Source: Betaproteobacteria bacterium
GTDB lineage: Bacteria; Pseudomonadota; Gammaproteobacteria; Burkholderiales; WYBJ01
Reading direction: 5' to 3'
Assembly: GCA_009377585.1 (NCBI GenBank)
Contig: WHTS01000014.1
Coordinates: forward strand, 22,796 to 86,795
Length of the DNA: 64,000 nt
This document shows positions 51,241 through 61,621 of this stretch, piece by piece (position 1 is the stretch's first letter; the number at the start of each line of letters is the position of its first letter). The translations under genes were made by a program, and so were the position numbers. The notes under the pieces were generated by a model. It saw only the letters and a list, made by a program, of their open reading frames with translations. It was not told where the DNA came from and ran no database searches.

Positions 51241-51770
51241 TGTGGCGTGCGCTCGGAGGCGGCGGCCTGGTTGCTCGCCTGGCCGCTGCCGGCGAGCGGT
51301 TGCGTGTTCGTGTTCAGCGGGGCAACCGTGTGGGCGAGCTGCCAGCCGAGATAAAGCGCCTTGTGCTCGGTCGCCATCTCGGTCAGCGTCTTGCGGATCG
51401 GGGTCAGCGTTTCGGGCACGATCAGTAGCGAGCGGGTGCCGGAGACGAGCCAGCCGTCCTGCGGCGAGCCTGGCTTGTTGCGGTTGCGCGCGAACTGAAT
51501 CTGCGCTTGCTTCATCGTCGTCTCGAGGCCCTCGCGCCGCATCCTTTCGGCCAGCTCGGCGCCTACCGCCTCGGTGGCGGCGAATACCACGAAGCTGACC
51601 GACTGCGGCAGCTTCAGGTCCGCGCCCGTCGAGCGGGCTTTGCGCAGCAGGAGCCAGTCCTGCTGATTCATCCCGCGCATCGCGCGGCGAGCGAGGAATA
51701 TCATCACCGCCGCCGAAGCGGCGATGATCAGGAGGGGAAGCCAATCGATCGAAGGGTTTTCGAGGTTCAA
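51237..51770 (-). CDS. RraB-like (RNase E regulator family) membrane-anchored protein
   Basis: This 177-residue protein starts with TTG 51770 and has one N-terminal membrane helix (WLPLLIIAASAAVMIFLARRA). After it comes a soluble domain with ADLKLPQSVSFVVFAATEAVGAELAERMRREGLETTMKQ and RSLLIVPETLTPIRKTLTEMATEHKALYLGWQ, which fits the RraB family (ribonuclease E inhibitor). The C-terminal tail is Gln/Ala/Thr-rich. A membrane anchor on an RraB-type domain is not the canonical soluble form. The start codon is weak and the call rests on pattern only, so hypothetical protein is the safe alternative. Confidence 0.6.
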   Translation of the reverse strand: MNLENPSIDWLPLLIIAASAAVMIFLARRAMRGMNQQDWLLLRKARSTGADLKLPQSVSFVVFAATEAVGAELAERMRREGLETTMKQAQIQFARNRNKPGSPQDGWLVSGTRSLLIVPETLTPIRKTLTEMATEHKALYLGWQLAHTVAPLNTNTQPLAGSGQASNQAAASERTPQ

Positions 51771-52014
51771 TGCGGATGGATCCTGTGTGAGAAGCGGAGC
51801 TCGATAGCGTGGCCGAAACCCGAAATGCTAATACGGACCAACGAATCGTGGCGAGTGAGCGTGGGCTCCGCAAGCCTCGTGCTACCGGGTTCGCGTAAGG
51901 GTGTCGTAAGCCGCAGCGGCGAATATCGCGGCCTGAATCGCACCCCAGGATCGATACACCGCGCAAGCCGCAGTCCGCCGCGATTGCCTTGCGTCGCTCT
52001 CTACGGGAGAAACC

Positions 52015-52248
52015 ATGAAAGCCATGTCCGATCGCGCCCTGGCGATCTTGCTCTCGCTCCTCGCCAGCACCTGTTTTGCCCAGGCCATGGACGAAGGCGC
52101 CGCCGTCGCGCCCGCGCCCACGGTGAGCGTGGTATGGGTCATCGTGTTCCTGGGGATTTTCGTCGGCGTCTGCGCCTGGATCGGCATTGCGATCTGGCGC
52201 AACGAGCGCAAGAACCGCACGAGCGGCCCGGGAAACGCCCGCCCGTGA
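52015..52248 (+). CDS. Small predicted membrane protein
   Basis: This 77-residue protein has an N-terminal leader MKAMSDRALAILLSLLASTCFA, a short linker and a transmembrane helix VSVVWVIVFLGIFVGVCAWIGIAIW followed by a basic cytoplasmic tail RNERKNRTSG. GGAGAAA precedes the ATG by a few bases, which supports translation. It is divergent from the RraB-like gene and convergent with argH. The family is not recognised, and its short size makes function assignment unsafe. Confidence 0.7.
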   Translation: MKAMSDRALAILLSLLASTCFAQAMDEGAAVAPAPTVSVVWVIVFLGIFVGVCAWIGIAIWRNERKNRTSGPGNARP

Positions 52249-52288
52249 TGGCGCGCGCTGGCACAGCGGCCTCGAACGAGCGCCGCGC

Positions 52289-53731
52289 TCAGCGCCCTGG
52301 CGCCCGGCCGGGCATCGCCTGCCTGAGCGCGGCTTCCCGGACGAGCTTGCGCCGGGCTTGCGCGGCCGCGCGGCGGACCTGCCTGGGTGCTGTCCCGCCG
52401 GGATGGCTCCTCGCATCGACCGAGCCTTCGAGCGTGAGAACAGCGGCGACATCGGGTTCGATCAGGGCGGAGAATCGGCGTAGCTCAGCCAGGCTCAGTT
52501 GCGACAGATCGCAGCCCTTGGCGACGGCATGGCGCACGGCAAGTCCGACGGCTTCGTGCGCGTCGCGAAACGGCAACCCCTTGCGCACCAGGTAGTCGGC
52601 CAGATCGGTCGCGGTCGCGTAGCCTTGCAGCGCGGCCGCGCGCATTGCCTGCGCATTCACGCGCATACCCGGCAGCATCTCGGCCACGATCGCGAGCGTT
52701 GCGGTGAGCGTGTCCACCGTATCGAACAACGGCTCCTTGTCTTCCTGATTGTCCTTGTTATAAGCGAGCGGCTGGCTTTTCATCAGCGTGAGCAGCGCCA
52801 CCAGGTGCCCGTATACGCGTCCGCTCTTGCCGCGCGCAAGCTCGGGCACGTCCGGGTTCTTCTTCTGCGGCATGATCGACGAGCCGGTGCAGAAGCGGTC
52901 GGGCAGGTCGATGAAGCCGAAGCGCGGGCTCATCCATAGCACCAGCTCCTCGGCCAGGCGCGATACATGCATCATCATGATCGCCGCGCAGGCACAGAAC
53001 TCGATCGCGAAGTCGCGATCGGAGACGGCGTCCAGGGAGTTCTCGCACACGGCCTCGAACCCCAGCTCGCGCGCCACGCGTGCACGATCGATCGGGAAGC
53101 TCGTGCCCGCCAGCGCCGCCGAGCCGAGCGGCAGCACGTTCAGGCGCCTGCGGCAGTCGGCGAGCCGCCCCGCATCGCGCGTGAACATCTCGAAATAGGC
53201 GAGCAGGTGGTGACCGAAGGTCACCGGCTGGGCGACCTGCAGGTGGGTGAAGCCCGGCATGAGGGTGGCGGCATGGGTTTGCGCCAATTCGACCAGCGCC
53301 GCGCGCAGCGCGTGCAGAAGATCGAGAATTTCATCGATCGCCGCACGCAGATACATGCGCACGTCGGTCGCCACCTGGTCGTTGCGCGAGCGCGCGGTAT
53401 GCAGCCGCTTGCCGGCTTCGCCGATGAGCTCGGTCAAGCGGCGCTCGATATTGAAATGCACATCCTCGCGCTCGATCGACCATTCGAAGCTTCCGGCCTC
53501 GATGTCGGCCCGGATGCGCTTCATGCCGCGCTCGATGGCGGCGAGGTCGCGCCGGCTGATGATCGCCTGTGCCGCCAGCATGCGCGCGTGTGCGAGCGAG
53601 CCGGCGATATCCACTTGCGCGAGGCGCTGGTCGAAATTCACCGAAGCGGTATAGGCCGCCACGCGTTCCGCCACCGGTTCGCTGAAACGGCCGGACCAGC
53701 GGCTGCGGGATTTGCGGGCGGTGTTCGGCAT
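52289..53731 (-). CDS. argH: Argininosuccinate lyase
   Basis: This 480-residue enzyme cleaves argininosuccinate to arginine and fumarate, the last step of arginine synthesis. The N-terminus [27 protein letters not shown] is typical. The superfamily signature [23 protein letters not shown] near residue 280 is perfect, and the catalytic-histidine region TPHTHLQ-type is found as [13 protein letters not shown] near 157. The residues expected in the mobile loop are present. It is divergent from the algZ-like gene by 165 bp. In Pseudomonas the order argH-fimS/algZ-algR-hemC is also found, so this arrangement is conserved. Confidence 0.97.
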   Translation of the reverse strand: MPNTARKSRSRWSGRFSEPVAERVAAYTASVNFDQRLAQVDIAGSLAHARMLAAQAIISRRDLAAIERGMKRIRADIEAGSFEWSIEREDVHFNIERRLTELIGEAGKRLHTARSRNDQVATDVRMYLRAAIDEILDLLHALRAALVELAQTHAATLMPGFTHLQVAQPVTFGHHLLAYFEMFTRDAGRLADCRRRLNVLPLGSAALAGTSFPIDRARVARELGFEAVCENSLDAVSDRDFAIEFCACAAIMMMHVSRLAEELVLWMSPRFGFIDLPDRFCTGSSIMPQKKNPDVPELARGKSGRVYGHLVALLTLMKSQPLAYNKDNQEDKEPLFDTVDTLTATLAIVAEMLPGMRVNAQAMRAAALQGYATATDLADYLVRKGLPFRDAHEAVGLAVRHAVAKGCDLSQLSLAELRRFSALIEPDVAAVLTLEGSVDARSHPGGTAPRQVRRAAAQARRKLVREAALRQAMPGRAPGR

Positions 53732-53896
53732 AAGCGTTCGAGCTTGTCAAAGACCGGGGCATGTGCAACCCTTGCGGCATCTTCGACACCGGGCTTCCAA
53801 CGGGTCGCGCGTCGGGGGGAGAAGGGTGGAGCCGATTCGTCGCACATCGCAGCGAAGCCGCGCGCTCGAGCGCACCGTCCGGGCTGCCACTGGTTC

Positions 53897-54910
53897 ATGG
53901 CGAGTATAAGACAAAACGCTGCTCCGAACGCCCTGCCCGATCTTGCCAACCTCGGCGTGCTGGCGCGCATTCTGCTCGGCGCCTGCCTGTTCGGCCTGCT
54001 GATCGCCCTGGCGCGCTCTGCCAGCGCCGCCGACTTCGTGCGCGAGCTGCTGCTGCTGGCGGGCGCGGCACTTCTACCGCTGCTGTTCGATCTTTGCCTG
54101 CTGGCCATGGCCAGCCGGTGGCTGCGGCGCTTGTCGTATGGCACTGGCATGGTGCTGGTATTCGCGCTGTGCCTGGCCGGCACCGCCGCGGCCTACCGGC
54201 TGCAGGACACTCTGCTGGGCATCTCCCCCGGGGCGCTGGAGCGTCATTGGCTGTATACCGTGATCATCGTCGCGCTCCTGGCTGGCTACTTCGACTTGCG
54301 CGGGCGGGCGCTCTCGCCGGCGCTCACCGAAGCCCGTTTGCAGGCGCTGCAGGCGCGCATTCGGCCGCACTTTCTGTTCAACAGCATCAACGCCGTGCTG
54401 TCGCTCATCCGCTCCGAGCCCAAGCGCGCCGAAACCGCGCTCGAGGACATGGCCGAGCTGTTCCGCGTTCTGATGGCGGACAATCGCGAGCTCACGCCGC
54501 TCAAACGCGAGATCGAGCTGTGCCGGCAGTACCTCGACCTCGAGCAATTACGCCTGGGCGAGCGGCTCAAGGTCGAATGGCATGTCGACAGGATGCCGGC
54601 CGACGCCATGGTGCCGCCGCTGGTGCTCCAGCCCTTGCTTGAGAACGCCGTTTATCACGGCATCGAGCCGCGCGCGGAGCCCGGTGTGGTCAGCATCAAC
54701 GTCTATCGCAAAGGAGACCAGGTGCATGCGGTGCTGCGCAACCCCTACAAGACCGAAGGCAATCATCACGCCGGCAACAAGATGGCGCTCAACAACATCC
54801 GCGAGCGCCTGCAGTTGCACTTCGACGCCGAGGCGAGCCTGAAGACCACCGTCGACAACCACGCCTACCAGGTGCACATCACGCTGCCCTACCGTCCCGC
54901 GCGCGCATGA
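53897..54910 (+). CDS. LytS/YehU-type sensor histidine kinase (AlgZ/FimS-like)
   Basis: This 337-residue membrane sensor has several N-terminal helices (about residues 19-125: VLARILLGACLFGLLIALARS, FVRELLLLAGAALLPLLFDLCLLAM, GMVLVFALCLAGTAAAY, LYTVIIVALLAGYF). Its His_kinase domain has the phospho-acceptor region RIRPHFLFNSINAVLSLIR near 150 and the ATP-lid asparagine box LLENAVYHGIEP near 245. The stop overlaps the start of an LytTR regulator (ATGA), so they form a two-component pair like AlgZ/AlgR. ATG 53897 is chosen; the frame is open further upstream through the divergent argH region. In pseudomonads it controls virulence and motility genes; here the role is inferred only. Confidence 0.9.
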   Translation: MASIRQNAAPNALPDLANLGVLARILLGACLFGLLIALARSASAADFVRELLLLAGAALLPLLFDLCLLAMASRWLRRLSYGTGMVLVFALCLAGTAAAYRLQDTLLGISPGALERHWLYTVIIVALLAGYFDLRGRALSPALTEARLQALQARIRPHFLFNSINAVLSLIRSEPKRAETALEDMAELFRVLMADNRELTPLKREIELCRQYLDLEQLRLGERLKVEWHVDRMPADAMVPPLVLQPLLENAVYHGIEPRAEPGVVSINVYRKGDQVHAVLRNPYKTEGNHHAGNKMALNNIRERLQLHFDAEASLKTTVDNHAYQVHITLPYRPARA

Positions 54911-55665
54911 ACACGACCCCACCCCTCAAGATCCTCGTGGTCGACGACGAGCTACCCGCGCGCCGGCGCTTGCGCGAGCTGGTGGCGGACCTTTCCGATC
55001 GCCTGCTGCTCGAGGTGGTGGGCGAGGCGGCCAACGGACGCCAGGCCCTCGAGCTCGCCGCCATGCAGTCCCCGGACGTCGTGCTGCTCGACATCCGCAT
55101 GCCCGAGATCGACGGGCTCGAAGTCGCGCGTCACCTGCAGAAGCTGCCGCGCTCGCCCGCGATCGTCTTCACCACCGCTTTCGATGCCTATGCCATCAAG
55201 GCGTTCGAGGTGCACGCCGTCGACTACCTGCTGAAGCCCATCCGCGCCGCCCGCCTGGAAGAAGCGCTCACACGCGCGCGCGCGGCCAAGCCGCCGGCGG
55301 ACGAGGCGTTGCGCACGCTGCGCCCGGAAGCACGCACCAACCTGTGCGCGCAGGAGCGCGGGCGCATCCATCTCATCCCGATCGCCGAGATCGTCTATCT
55401 CAAGGCCGAGCTCAAGTACGTGACCGCGCGCACTAGCGCGCGCGAGTACCTGCTGGAGGAGTCGCTTACCAAGCTCGAGCAGGAGTTCGCCGGGCGCTAC
55501 CTGCGCGTCCACCGCAACTGCCTGGTGGCGCGCGAGGCCATTCGCGGCTTCGAGCGCGTGCAGGACGATGGCGAAGGCCACTGGGTGGTGATGCTCAACG
55601 GCATCGACGAGAAGCTCGCCGTCTCGCGGCGCCAGCAGCACGTCGTGCGCGAACTCGTGCGCTAG
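54907..55665 (+). CDS. algR: LytTR-family response regulator (AlgR-like)
   Basis: This 252-residue regulator has an N-terminal receiver (KILVVDDELPARRRLRELV, phospho-aspartate in VVLLDIRMPEIDGLEVA near residue 60, VDYLLKPI switch lysine near 112) and a C-terminal LytTR DNA-binding domain (IHLIPIAEIVYLKAELKYV near 160, RYLRVHRNCLVAREAI near 198, ending LAVSRRQQHVVRELV). LytTR regulators bind paired direct repeats. The start overlaps the stop of the sensor kinase gene. The context of argH, algZ and hemC matches the AlgR locus of other proteobacteria, hence the name, but target genes are unknown. Confidence 0.9.
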   Translation: MNTTPPLKILVVDDELPARRRLRELVADLSDRLLLEVVGEAANGRQALELAAMQSPDVVLLDIRMPEIDGLEVARHLQKLPRSPAIVFTTAFDAYAIKAFEVHAVDYLLKPIRAARLEEALTRARAAKPPADEALRTLRPEARTNLCAQERGRIHLIPIAEIVYLKAELKYVTARTSAREYLLEESLTKLEQEFAGRYLRVHRNCLVAREAIRGFERVQDDGEGHWVVMLNGIDEKLAVSRRQQHVVRELVR

Positions 55666-55673
55666 TTGATGTC

Positions 55674-55845
55674 GTCGTTCCCGTGACAACGGGAATCCAG
55701 GGGCACCTGGGGGCAATTCGCTTGGACGCGTCAAAGGATGCTCTGATCTACCTACTGATCGTCACTCCCGCGCAGGCGGGAGCCCGGAAGGATCCAGCGT
55801 TCCTGGATTCCCGCCTGCGCGGGAAAGACGCTCTACAGAGCATCT
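55674..55845. repeat. REP-type palindromes between algR and ppc
   Basis: Units GTCGTTCCCGTGACAACGGGAATCCAGG (55676-55703), GTCACTCCCGCGCAGGCGGGAG (55760-55781) and CCTGGATTCCCGCCTGCGCGGGAAAGACG (55803-55831) occupy most of this 193 bp convergent gap. The last two face each other. They may act as transcription barriers between the converging algR and ppc genes; no T-tract terminator was seen. They belong to the same family as 14166 and 35797. Confidence 0.6.
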
Positions 55846-55858
55846 TCGAGACATCGCG

Positions 55859-58678
55859 TCAGCCGCTGTTGCGCAGCCCGGCCGCAATACCGTTGATCGA
55901 CAGCAGGATCGCCCGCTTGGTCTGATCGCCCGTATCGCCGGCGCGGTAGCGACGCAGCAGGTCGACTTGCAGGTGATTGAGCGGATCAAGGTAGGGCTGG
56001 CGGTTGCGGAAGCTGCGCGCAAGCGCGGGATTGCTGCCGAGCAGCTCGCGGCTTCCCGTGATGGCGAGCAGCGCTTCGCAGGCAAGCTCCCACTCGCGGC
56101 GAATGGTTTCGAATACGCGCGTGCGTAGCGCCGCATCGGTTACGAGCTCGGCATAGCGCGAGGCGATCGCGATGTCGGATTTGCCGAGCACCATGTCCAT
56201 GTTGGAGAGCAACGCGCGCAGGAACGGCCATTCGCGGTGCATCTGCTCGAGCTGCTTGCGCCCCGGCTCGCCATGCCGGTCGACGTAGTTGCGCACCGCC
56301 GCGCCGAACCCGTACCAGCCGGGCAGCATGACACGCGCGAGCGACCAGCTAAACACCCATGGAATCGCGCGCAGATCTTCGATGCTGCCGCTGGCGCGGC
56401 GCGAGGCCGGCCGGCTGCCGATGTGCAGGTCGGCGATCTCGCTGATCGGCGTCGCTTCCCGAAAATAGCGCACGAAGCCGTCGGTTTCGTAAACCAGCTC
56501 GCGGTAGGCGCGGTAGGCGTCCTGCGACAGCTCCTCCATCGCCCGGTGAAATGCGCTCATGTCCTCGTCCATTTCGTCCGGGCCGAGCAGGCTCGCTTCC
56601 AGCGTAGCCGCTACCAGGGTTTCCAGGTTCTCGCGCCCGGTGTCGGGGTCGGCGTACTTGCTGGCGATGACCTCGCCCTGCTCGGTGAGCCGCAGCTGCC
56701 CATGCACGGCGCCGGCAGGCTGGGCGAGGATCGCCTGGTAGCTCGGGCCGCCGCCGCGGCCGACGCTGCCGCCGCGGCCGTGGAACAGGCGCAGGCGCAC
56801 GCCATGGCGCGTGCACACCCGCACCAGCGCGACCTCCGCCTTGTAGAGCTCCCAGTTGGCGGTGACGAAGCCGCCGTCCTTGTTGCTGTCCGAGTAGCCC
56901 AGCATGACCTCCTGGGTGTCGCCGCGGCCGGCGAGGAGATCGCGGTAGCGGGGAATCGCGAGCAGCTCGTCCATGATCGTGTGCGAGCAGCGCAGGTCGT
57001 CGATCGTCTCGAACAGCGGCACGATATCGATGTGCAGGCTGGGCGCTTCGCCCGCACGCAGCAGCCCCACCTCCTTCAGCAGGAGCGCGAGCTCGAGCAG
57101 GTCGCTCGCTGCGTCGGTCTTGGAGACGATGGCCGCACCGAGCGCACCGGCGCCATTGCCCCGATATGCCCCGGCGCCATTGCGCCGATGCGTATCGGCG
57201 GCGGCGTCCAGGATCGCGAGCTCGGATGCCGTCTGCGCGCTGTATTGCACGAAGGGCGAGCGCAGCGGGCGCACCAGCGCGAGCTCTGCGAGCAGCCAGC
57301 TGCGCCGCTCGGCTTCGTCGAGCGCCGTGTAGCCGGGGCGGTGCGCGCCGCGCTCGAACAGCTCGCCGACGCATGCGCAATGCACGCTCGAATGCTGGCG
57401 CAGATCCAGCGGTGCCAGGTGGAACGCGAACACTTCGACCGCGCGCCGCAGGCTCCCCAATCGTCCGCCCGCGATGCGCGCGCCGCCGTGCGCGCCGAGC
57501 GACGCGGCCAGAACGTCGAGGTCTTGCAGGAATTCGGCGTGCGACGGGTAGGCGTCCGCGTTGCTTGCCGCCAGCGCCTGCGCTACGCCGGCTGCGTGCG
57601 CCGTGGCGGCCAGGCGCGCATGGATGGCGGCGAGCGCCTGCCGGTAGGGCTCGTCGACGCGGTGCACCGAGTCGTCGGGAGACGAGGCCGCCAGGCGCTC
57701 GAGCTCCGCGCTCACGTTCACCAGCCGTCGCGCCATGCTGAGCTCGGCCACCAGCGCCCGGATCTCGGTAAGGTAGTGCTCGAACGCAATCCGCGCCTGG
57801 CGCGCGACCGCAGTGCGCAGCGCAGCCGCGTCGACGGACGGATTACCGTCGCGATCGCCGCCGATCCAGCTTCCGATCCTGAGCAGTGCGGGCAGATGGA
57901 CCGGTCGGCCCCAGCAGGCTTCCAGGCGCTGCTCGATATGCGCGTACAGCAGCGGGATCTGCTGCAGGAACGTGTAGCGATAGTAGGCGAGCCCGTTCTC
58001 GATCTCGTCCTCCACCGTCAGTTGCACCGAGCGCAGGATCCGTGTCTGCCACAGGGTCGTGATGGCGCGGCGCAAGGCCTCTTCGTTTTCGGCGAGCTCC
58101 GGCGGTGTGAGGCTCATGCGGGCGCGCCTGCGCAGCAGCGAGGCGATCTCGCGCTGGCAATCGAGAATGCTCTTGCGCTGCACCTCGGTCGGGTGCGCGG
58201 TCAGCACCGGCGACACCCGCGCGCGCGTCAAGATCGCCTCGAGCCGCGAGTGGGGCACCCCCGCCTGTGCCAAGCGCTGCAGCGTGCATTCGATGCTGCC
58301 AGGCTCGGGCTCGCAGCCGCGCGCCTGGCGCAGGCGCCGCAGGCGGTCATGGTGCACGTCTTCGGCGATATTGGCGAGCTGCGCGAAGAAGCTGAATGCG
58401 CGCACCACGGCGGTCGCTTCGAGCTCGTCCAGCCTTGCCAGCAAGTCCTGCAGCGCTTCACGCGCGCGCTCCTCGCCGCCGCGGCGAAAGCGCAGCGCGG
58501 TTTGGCGGATGTGCTCGATGCGGTCGAAAGCGGGCGCGCCCTCCTGCTCGCGCAAGGTGTCGCCCAGGAGACGTCCGAGCAGGCGCACGTCCTCGCGCAG
58601 CGGCTGGTCCTCGGCGCTCAGGCCGTCGTGCGCCCCCGGGTCGGCGTAGGGTCGCGTGCTAGAATCGGTCGACGTCAT
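55859..58678 (-). CDS. ppc: Phosphoenolpyruvate carboxylase
   Basis: This 939-residue enzyme carboxylates PEP to oxaloacetate, refilling the citric-acid cycle. Signature sites are [15 protein letters not shown] near residue 170 (catalytic histidine), [19 protein letters not shown] near 600 (catalytic lysine), the [14 protein letters not shown] loop near 650 and the extreme C-terminus [14 protein letters not shown]. An alternative glycine-serine C-terminal pair replaces the more common NTG. ATG 58678 was used. It is divergent from hemC by 97 bp, so the two share a promoter region, an arrangement seen in betaproteobacteria. Confidence 0.96.
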   Translation of the reverse strand: MTSTDSSTRPYADPGAHDGLSAEDQPLREDVRLLGRLLGDTLREQEGAPAFDRIEHIRQTALRFRRGGEERAREALQDLLARLDELEATAVVRAFSFFAQLANIAEDVHHDRLRRLRQARGCEPEPGSIECTLQRLAQAGVPHSRLEAILTRARVSPVLTAHPTEVQRKSILDCQREIASLLRRRARMSLTPPELAENEEALRRAITTLWQTRILRSVQLTVEDEIENGLAYYRYTFLQQIPLLYAHIEQRLEACWGRPVHLPALLRIGSWIGGDRDGNPSVDAAALRTAVARQARIAFEHYLTEIRALVAELSMARRLVNVSAELERLAASSPDDSVHRVDEPYRQALAAIHARLAATAHAAGVAQALAASNADAYPSHAEFLQDLDVLAASLGAHGGARIAGGRLGSLRRAVEVFAFHLAPLDLRQHSSVHCACVGELFERGAHRPGYTALDEAERRSWLLAELALVRPLRSPFVQYSAQTASELAILDAAADTHRRNGAGAYRGNGAGALGAAIVSKTDAASDLLELALLLKEVGLLRAGEAPSLHIDIVPLFETIDDLRCSHTIMDELLAIPRYRDLLAGRGDTQEVMLGYSDSNKDGGFVTANWELYKAEVALVRVCTRHGVRLRLFHGRGGSVGRGGGPSYQAILAQPAGAVHGQLRLTEQGEVIASKYADPDTGRENLETLVAATLEASLLGPDEMDEDMSAFHRAMEELSQDAYRAYRELVYETDGFVRYFREATPISEIADLHIGSRPASRRASGSIEDLRAIPWVFSWSLARVMLPGWYGFGAAVRNYVDRHGEPGRKQLEQMHREWPFLRALLSNMDMVLGKSDIAIASRYAELVTDAALRTRVFETIRREWELACEALLAITGSRELLGSNPALARSFRNRQPYLDPLNHLQVDLLRRYRAGDTGDQTKRAILLSINGIAAGLRNSG

Positions 58679-58775
58679 CGCGGCGGTTCTCCGGGCGTAC
58701 GCAGCGGTCTCTCATGCCCCAAGCCATATCCATGCCCATGCACACCGGGACGGCGCTGGCAGCGCGCAGGCGCCG

Positions 58776-59708
58776 ATGAGGCTGCGCACCATCGCCATCG
58801 CTTCGCGGGCGAGCGAGCTCGCATTGTGGCAGGCCAATCACGTTGGCGATCGGCTGCGCGCGCAGCACCCCGACTGCACTATCGAGATCGTCGCCATGAG
58901 CACGCGCGGCGACCGCATCCTCGACCGCTCGCTCGCCAAGATCGGCGGAAAGGGATTGTTCGTCAAGGAGCTCGAGAACGCGCTCTCGGCCGGCCGCGCG
59001 CGCATCGCCGTGCACTCCATGAAGGATGTGCCGATGCAGCTTCCGGACGGGTTCACGATCGGCGCGATCCTGGCGCGCGAGGATGCGCGCGATGCGCTCG
59101 TTTCCAACGCTTACCCGGATCTCGCCTCGCTGCCGCCGGGCGCCCGCGTCGGCACCTCCAGCCTGCGGCGAGAGGCGCAGCTGCGCTCCCGCTACCCGGC
59201 GCTTGTGGTCCGGCCCGTGCGCGGCAACGTGCAATCGCGCCTGCGCAAGCTCGATGAAGGCGAGCTCGATGCGTTGATCCTCGCCGCCGCGGGCCTCGAG
59301 CGCCTGGGGTTGGCCGGGCGCATCCGCCAATTGCTCAGCGTCGAGACGAGTCTGCCCGCTCCGGGGCAGGGCGCATTGGGCATCGAATGCCTTGCCGCCG
59401 ACCGGGACGCGCTCGAGTTGATCGCCCCCCTGCAGGACCCGACGAGCGCCTGCGCGGTGACGGCCGAGCGCGTGGTATCGCGGTTGCTGGGCGGAAGCTG
59501 CCAGGTTCCGCTCGGCGCGTACGCCGAATGCGAAGGCACGACGCTCGAGCTGCGCGCTTTCGTCGCGTTGCCGGACGGCAGTCGGCTCGTGAGCGCGCAG
59601 GCGTCCGGTTCCGCGGCCGAACCCGAAGCCCTGGGCGCCGAGGTGGCGGCGGCGTTGCGGGCGCAGGGCGCGGATGCGCTTCTGGCCGAATTGGAAGCGC
59701 GCGGCTGA
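58776..59708 (+). CDS. hemC: Porphobilinogen deaminase (hydroxymethylbilane synthase)
   Basis: This 310-residue enzyme polymerises four porphobilinogens into hydroxymethylbilane in heme synthesis. The N-terminus is [51 protein letters not shown] carries the conserved aspartate and lysine, [13 protein letters not shown] the arginines, and [13 protein letters not shown] the cysteine (near residue 242) that binds the dipyrromethane cofactor. ATG 58776 was chosen for family length; the open frame runs 40 residues upstream. It is followed by hemD after a stop-GTG overlap region and so heads a heme operon. Confidence 0.97.
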   Translation: MRLRTIAIASRASELALWQANHVGDRLRAQHPDCTIEIVAMSTRGDRILDRSLAKIGGKGLFVKELENALSAGRARIAVHSMKDVPMQLPDGFTIGAILAREDARDALVSNAYPDLASLPPGARVGTSSLRREAQLRSRYPALVVRPVRGNVQSRLRKLDEGELDALILAAAGLERLGLAGRIRQLLSVETSLPAPGQGALGIECLAADRDALELIAPLQDPTSACAVTAERVVSRLLGGSCQVPLGAYAECEGTTLELRAFVALPDGSRLVSAQASGSAAEPEALGAEVAAALRAQGADALLAELEARG

Positions 59709-59709
59709 A

Positions 59710-60510
59710 GTGGCGCAATCCGGCGGCGGGCAAGAGAACAGCTCGAACCTCGCTGGCCGCGGGATCGTGATCACGCGGCCCCGCGACCAGGCGCACGGAC
59801 TGATCGCCCTGGTGAAGGCCGCGGGCGGACGCCCCATCGCCTTTCCGGCGCTGGAGATCGTCGATGCACTCGATTCGCGCGCGCTGCGCGCTCTCGTGGA
59901 CCGGCTGGAAAGCTTCGATCTGGCAATCTTCGTCAGCCCCACCGCCGCGAGCCGTGGGCTGAATCTGGTCCGGCGCCGGCGCGAGCTCCCGCCCGGGTTG
60001 CAACTCGCCGCCGTCGGCAAGGGCTCCGCACGCGAGCTGCAACGTCTCGGCGCGGCCAACGTGCTCGTGCCCGAGAGCGGGGCCGACAGCGAAGCGCTGC
60101 TGGCCTTGCCGCAGCTCGCCGATCTGCGCGGCCGCTCGGTGCTCATTTTTCGCGGCGTGGGCGGGCGCGAGTTGCTCGGCGATACGCTCGTGCGCCACGG
60201 CGCCAGGGTGGAATACGCCGAATGCTATCGACGCACGCGCCCGCAGGCCGACGTTCAGATGTTGCTGCGCGCATGGACCCAGGGCGAAATCCATGCCGTC
60301 ACCGTCACCAGCAGCGAAGGCCTGAGCAACCTGTTCGACATGCTGGGCACCCTTGGGCGCCATTGGCTGCGCAAGACGGCTCTGTTCGTGCCGCACGAAC
60401 GCATCGCCGCGCGTGCCCGCGACCTCGGCATCGCGGACGTGGTTGTCGCCGACCCGGGCGACGAGGCGATGGTCGGTGCGATCGCCCGCTACCTCGGCTT
60501 GGGCTCGTAG
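59710..60510 (+). CDS. hemD: Uroporphyrinogen-III synthase
   Basis: This 266-residue enzyme closes hydroxymethylbilane to uroporphyrinogen III. The family is poorly conserved, but IVITRPRDQAHGLIALVKAAGGRPIAFPALEI at the N-terminus, FVSPTAASRGLNLV, AVGKGSARELQRLG, LIFRGVGGRELLGDTL and VTVTSSEGLSNLFDML form the expected bilobed pattern. GTG 59710 is one base past the hemC stop (TGA-A-GTG), indicating coupling. A Gly/Gln-rich head of about 20 residues precedes the first strand. hemX follows 10 bp downstream. Confidence 0.93.
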   Translation: MAQSGGGQENSSNLAGRGIVITRPRDQAHGLIALVKAAGGRPIAFPALEIVDALDSRALRALVDRLESFDLAIFVSPTAASRGLNLVRRRRELPPGLQLAAVGKGSARELQRLGAANVLVPESGADSEALLALPQLADLRGRSVLIFRGVGGRELLGDTLVRHGARVEYAECYRRTRPQADVQMLLRAWTQGEIHAVTVTSSEGLSNLFDMLGTLGRHWLRKTALFVPHERIAARARDLGIADVVVADPGDEAMVGAIARYLGLGS

Positions 60511-60520
60511 AATAGGGACC

Positions 60521-61621
60521 ATGAGCGAGCAGCCCACGACCGAGCATTCGACACCGCCGCAAACCGCCGCCGAAGGATCTCCGGCAAGCGCCGCCGACTC
60601 GCGCCCGCGCGCGAATCGCGATCTTGGCCGAGTCGGCGCGGTGCCCGTGGGCGTGCTGCTCGCCGTCATCTTCGCCGCCGCGGGCATTGTCGGCTGGCAG
60701 TGGTACGACACGCGTAACCAGGTGGCCGCGCTGGAGGAAGAGCTCGCGCGCCGGCTCACCGAAGGCGATACGCGCAACAAGCTGGCGCTCGAGACGGTGC
60801 AGGAGCTGCGAGCGCGCGTGCGCGAGGTGGAAGGGCAGGTGACCACGCTCGAAGGCGGGCTCGCCGAATCGCAGAGCCAGCAAGTCGCGCTCGAGGCGAT
60901 GTATCAGCAACTGTCGCGCGGCAGCGACGAATGGGCGCTGGCCGAGATCGAGCAGACGCTCAACATCGCCGCGCAGCAGCTGCAACTTGCCGGCAACGTG
61001 AAGGCCGCCTTGCTCGCGCTGCAGACCGCCGACGCTCGCCTGCAGCGCGTCGACCGGCCGCAGCTCGCGCCGCTGCGTAAGGTGATCGAGCGCGACATCG
61101 ACCGGCTGCAACGCTCGCCCTTCGTCGACGTGGTCGGGATCACGGTCAAGATCGACAACCTGATGGACGCCATCGGCACCCTGCCGATTGCGATGCAGCA
61201 GCGCCCCCCGCCCGAGCCGCTGCCGCAGGCCGTGGAGGAAGCCAATCCGTTCAGGCGCCTGGCACGCGAGATGTGGCAGGACCTGCGCAGCCTCGTCCGC
61301 ATCCAGACGGTCGAGCGGCCCGAGTTGCCGTTGATCGATCCGGGGCAGGAGTTCTTCCTGCGCGAGAATCTCAAACTGCGGCTGTTGTCGGCGCGAATCG
61401 CCTTGCTGCAGCGGGACGGCAAGTCCTATCGCAACGATCTCGCCGAGGCGCTGCAATGGGTCCAGCGCTTCTACGACACCCGCCATCCCAGTCTTTCCGG
61501 GGCGATGACGACGCTCAAGCAACTTGCCCAGGTCGACGTCGCCATCGATGTGCCGGACATCGATGCGAGCTTGAACGCGGTGCGCGACTACAAGCTCACG
61601 CGCGAGCAGGGAGCGCGCTAG
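60521..61621 (+). CDS. hemX: HemX: uroporphyrinogen-III C-methyltransferase-like membrane protein
   Basis: This 366-residue protein has a disordered N-terminal head, one transmembrane helix (VGAVPVGVLLAVIFAAAGIVGWQW, about residues 38-61) and a large periplasmic part with a coiled coil (NQVAALEEELARRL..., ELRARVREVEGQVTTLEGGL). It ends with the HemX domain including ALLALQTADARLQRVDRPQLAPLRKVIERDI and LFLRENLKLRLLSARIALLQRD-type segments. Despite its database name, no methyltransferase motif is present. It lies between hemD and hemY, and probably helps organise tetrapyrrole flux at the membrane. Confidence 0.92.
   Translation: MSEQPTTEHSTPPQTAAEGSPASAADSRPRANRDLGRVGAVPVGVLLAVIFAAAGIVGWQWYDTRNQVAALEEELARRLTEGDTRNKLALETVQELRARVREVEGQVTTLEGGLAESQSQQVALEAMYQQLSRGSDEWALAEIEQTLNIAAQQLQLAGNVKAALLALQTADARLQRVDRPQLAPLRKVIERDIDRLQRSPFVDVVGITVKIDNLMDAIGTLPIAMQQRPPPEPLPQAVEEANPFRRLAREMWQDLRSLVRIQTVERPELPLIDPGQEFFLRENLKLRLLSARIALLQRDGKSYRNDLAEALQWVQRFYDTRHPSLSGAMTTLKQLAQVDVAIDVPDIDASLNAVRDYKLTREQGAR

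Noticed and set aside
56237..59257. Plus-strand open frame of about 1000 codons opposite ppc
   Set aside because: It overlaps ppc completely in antisense and runs into hemC in another frame; composition is that of a shadow.
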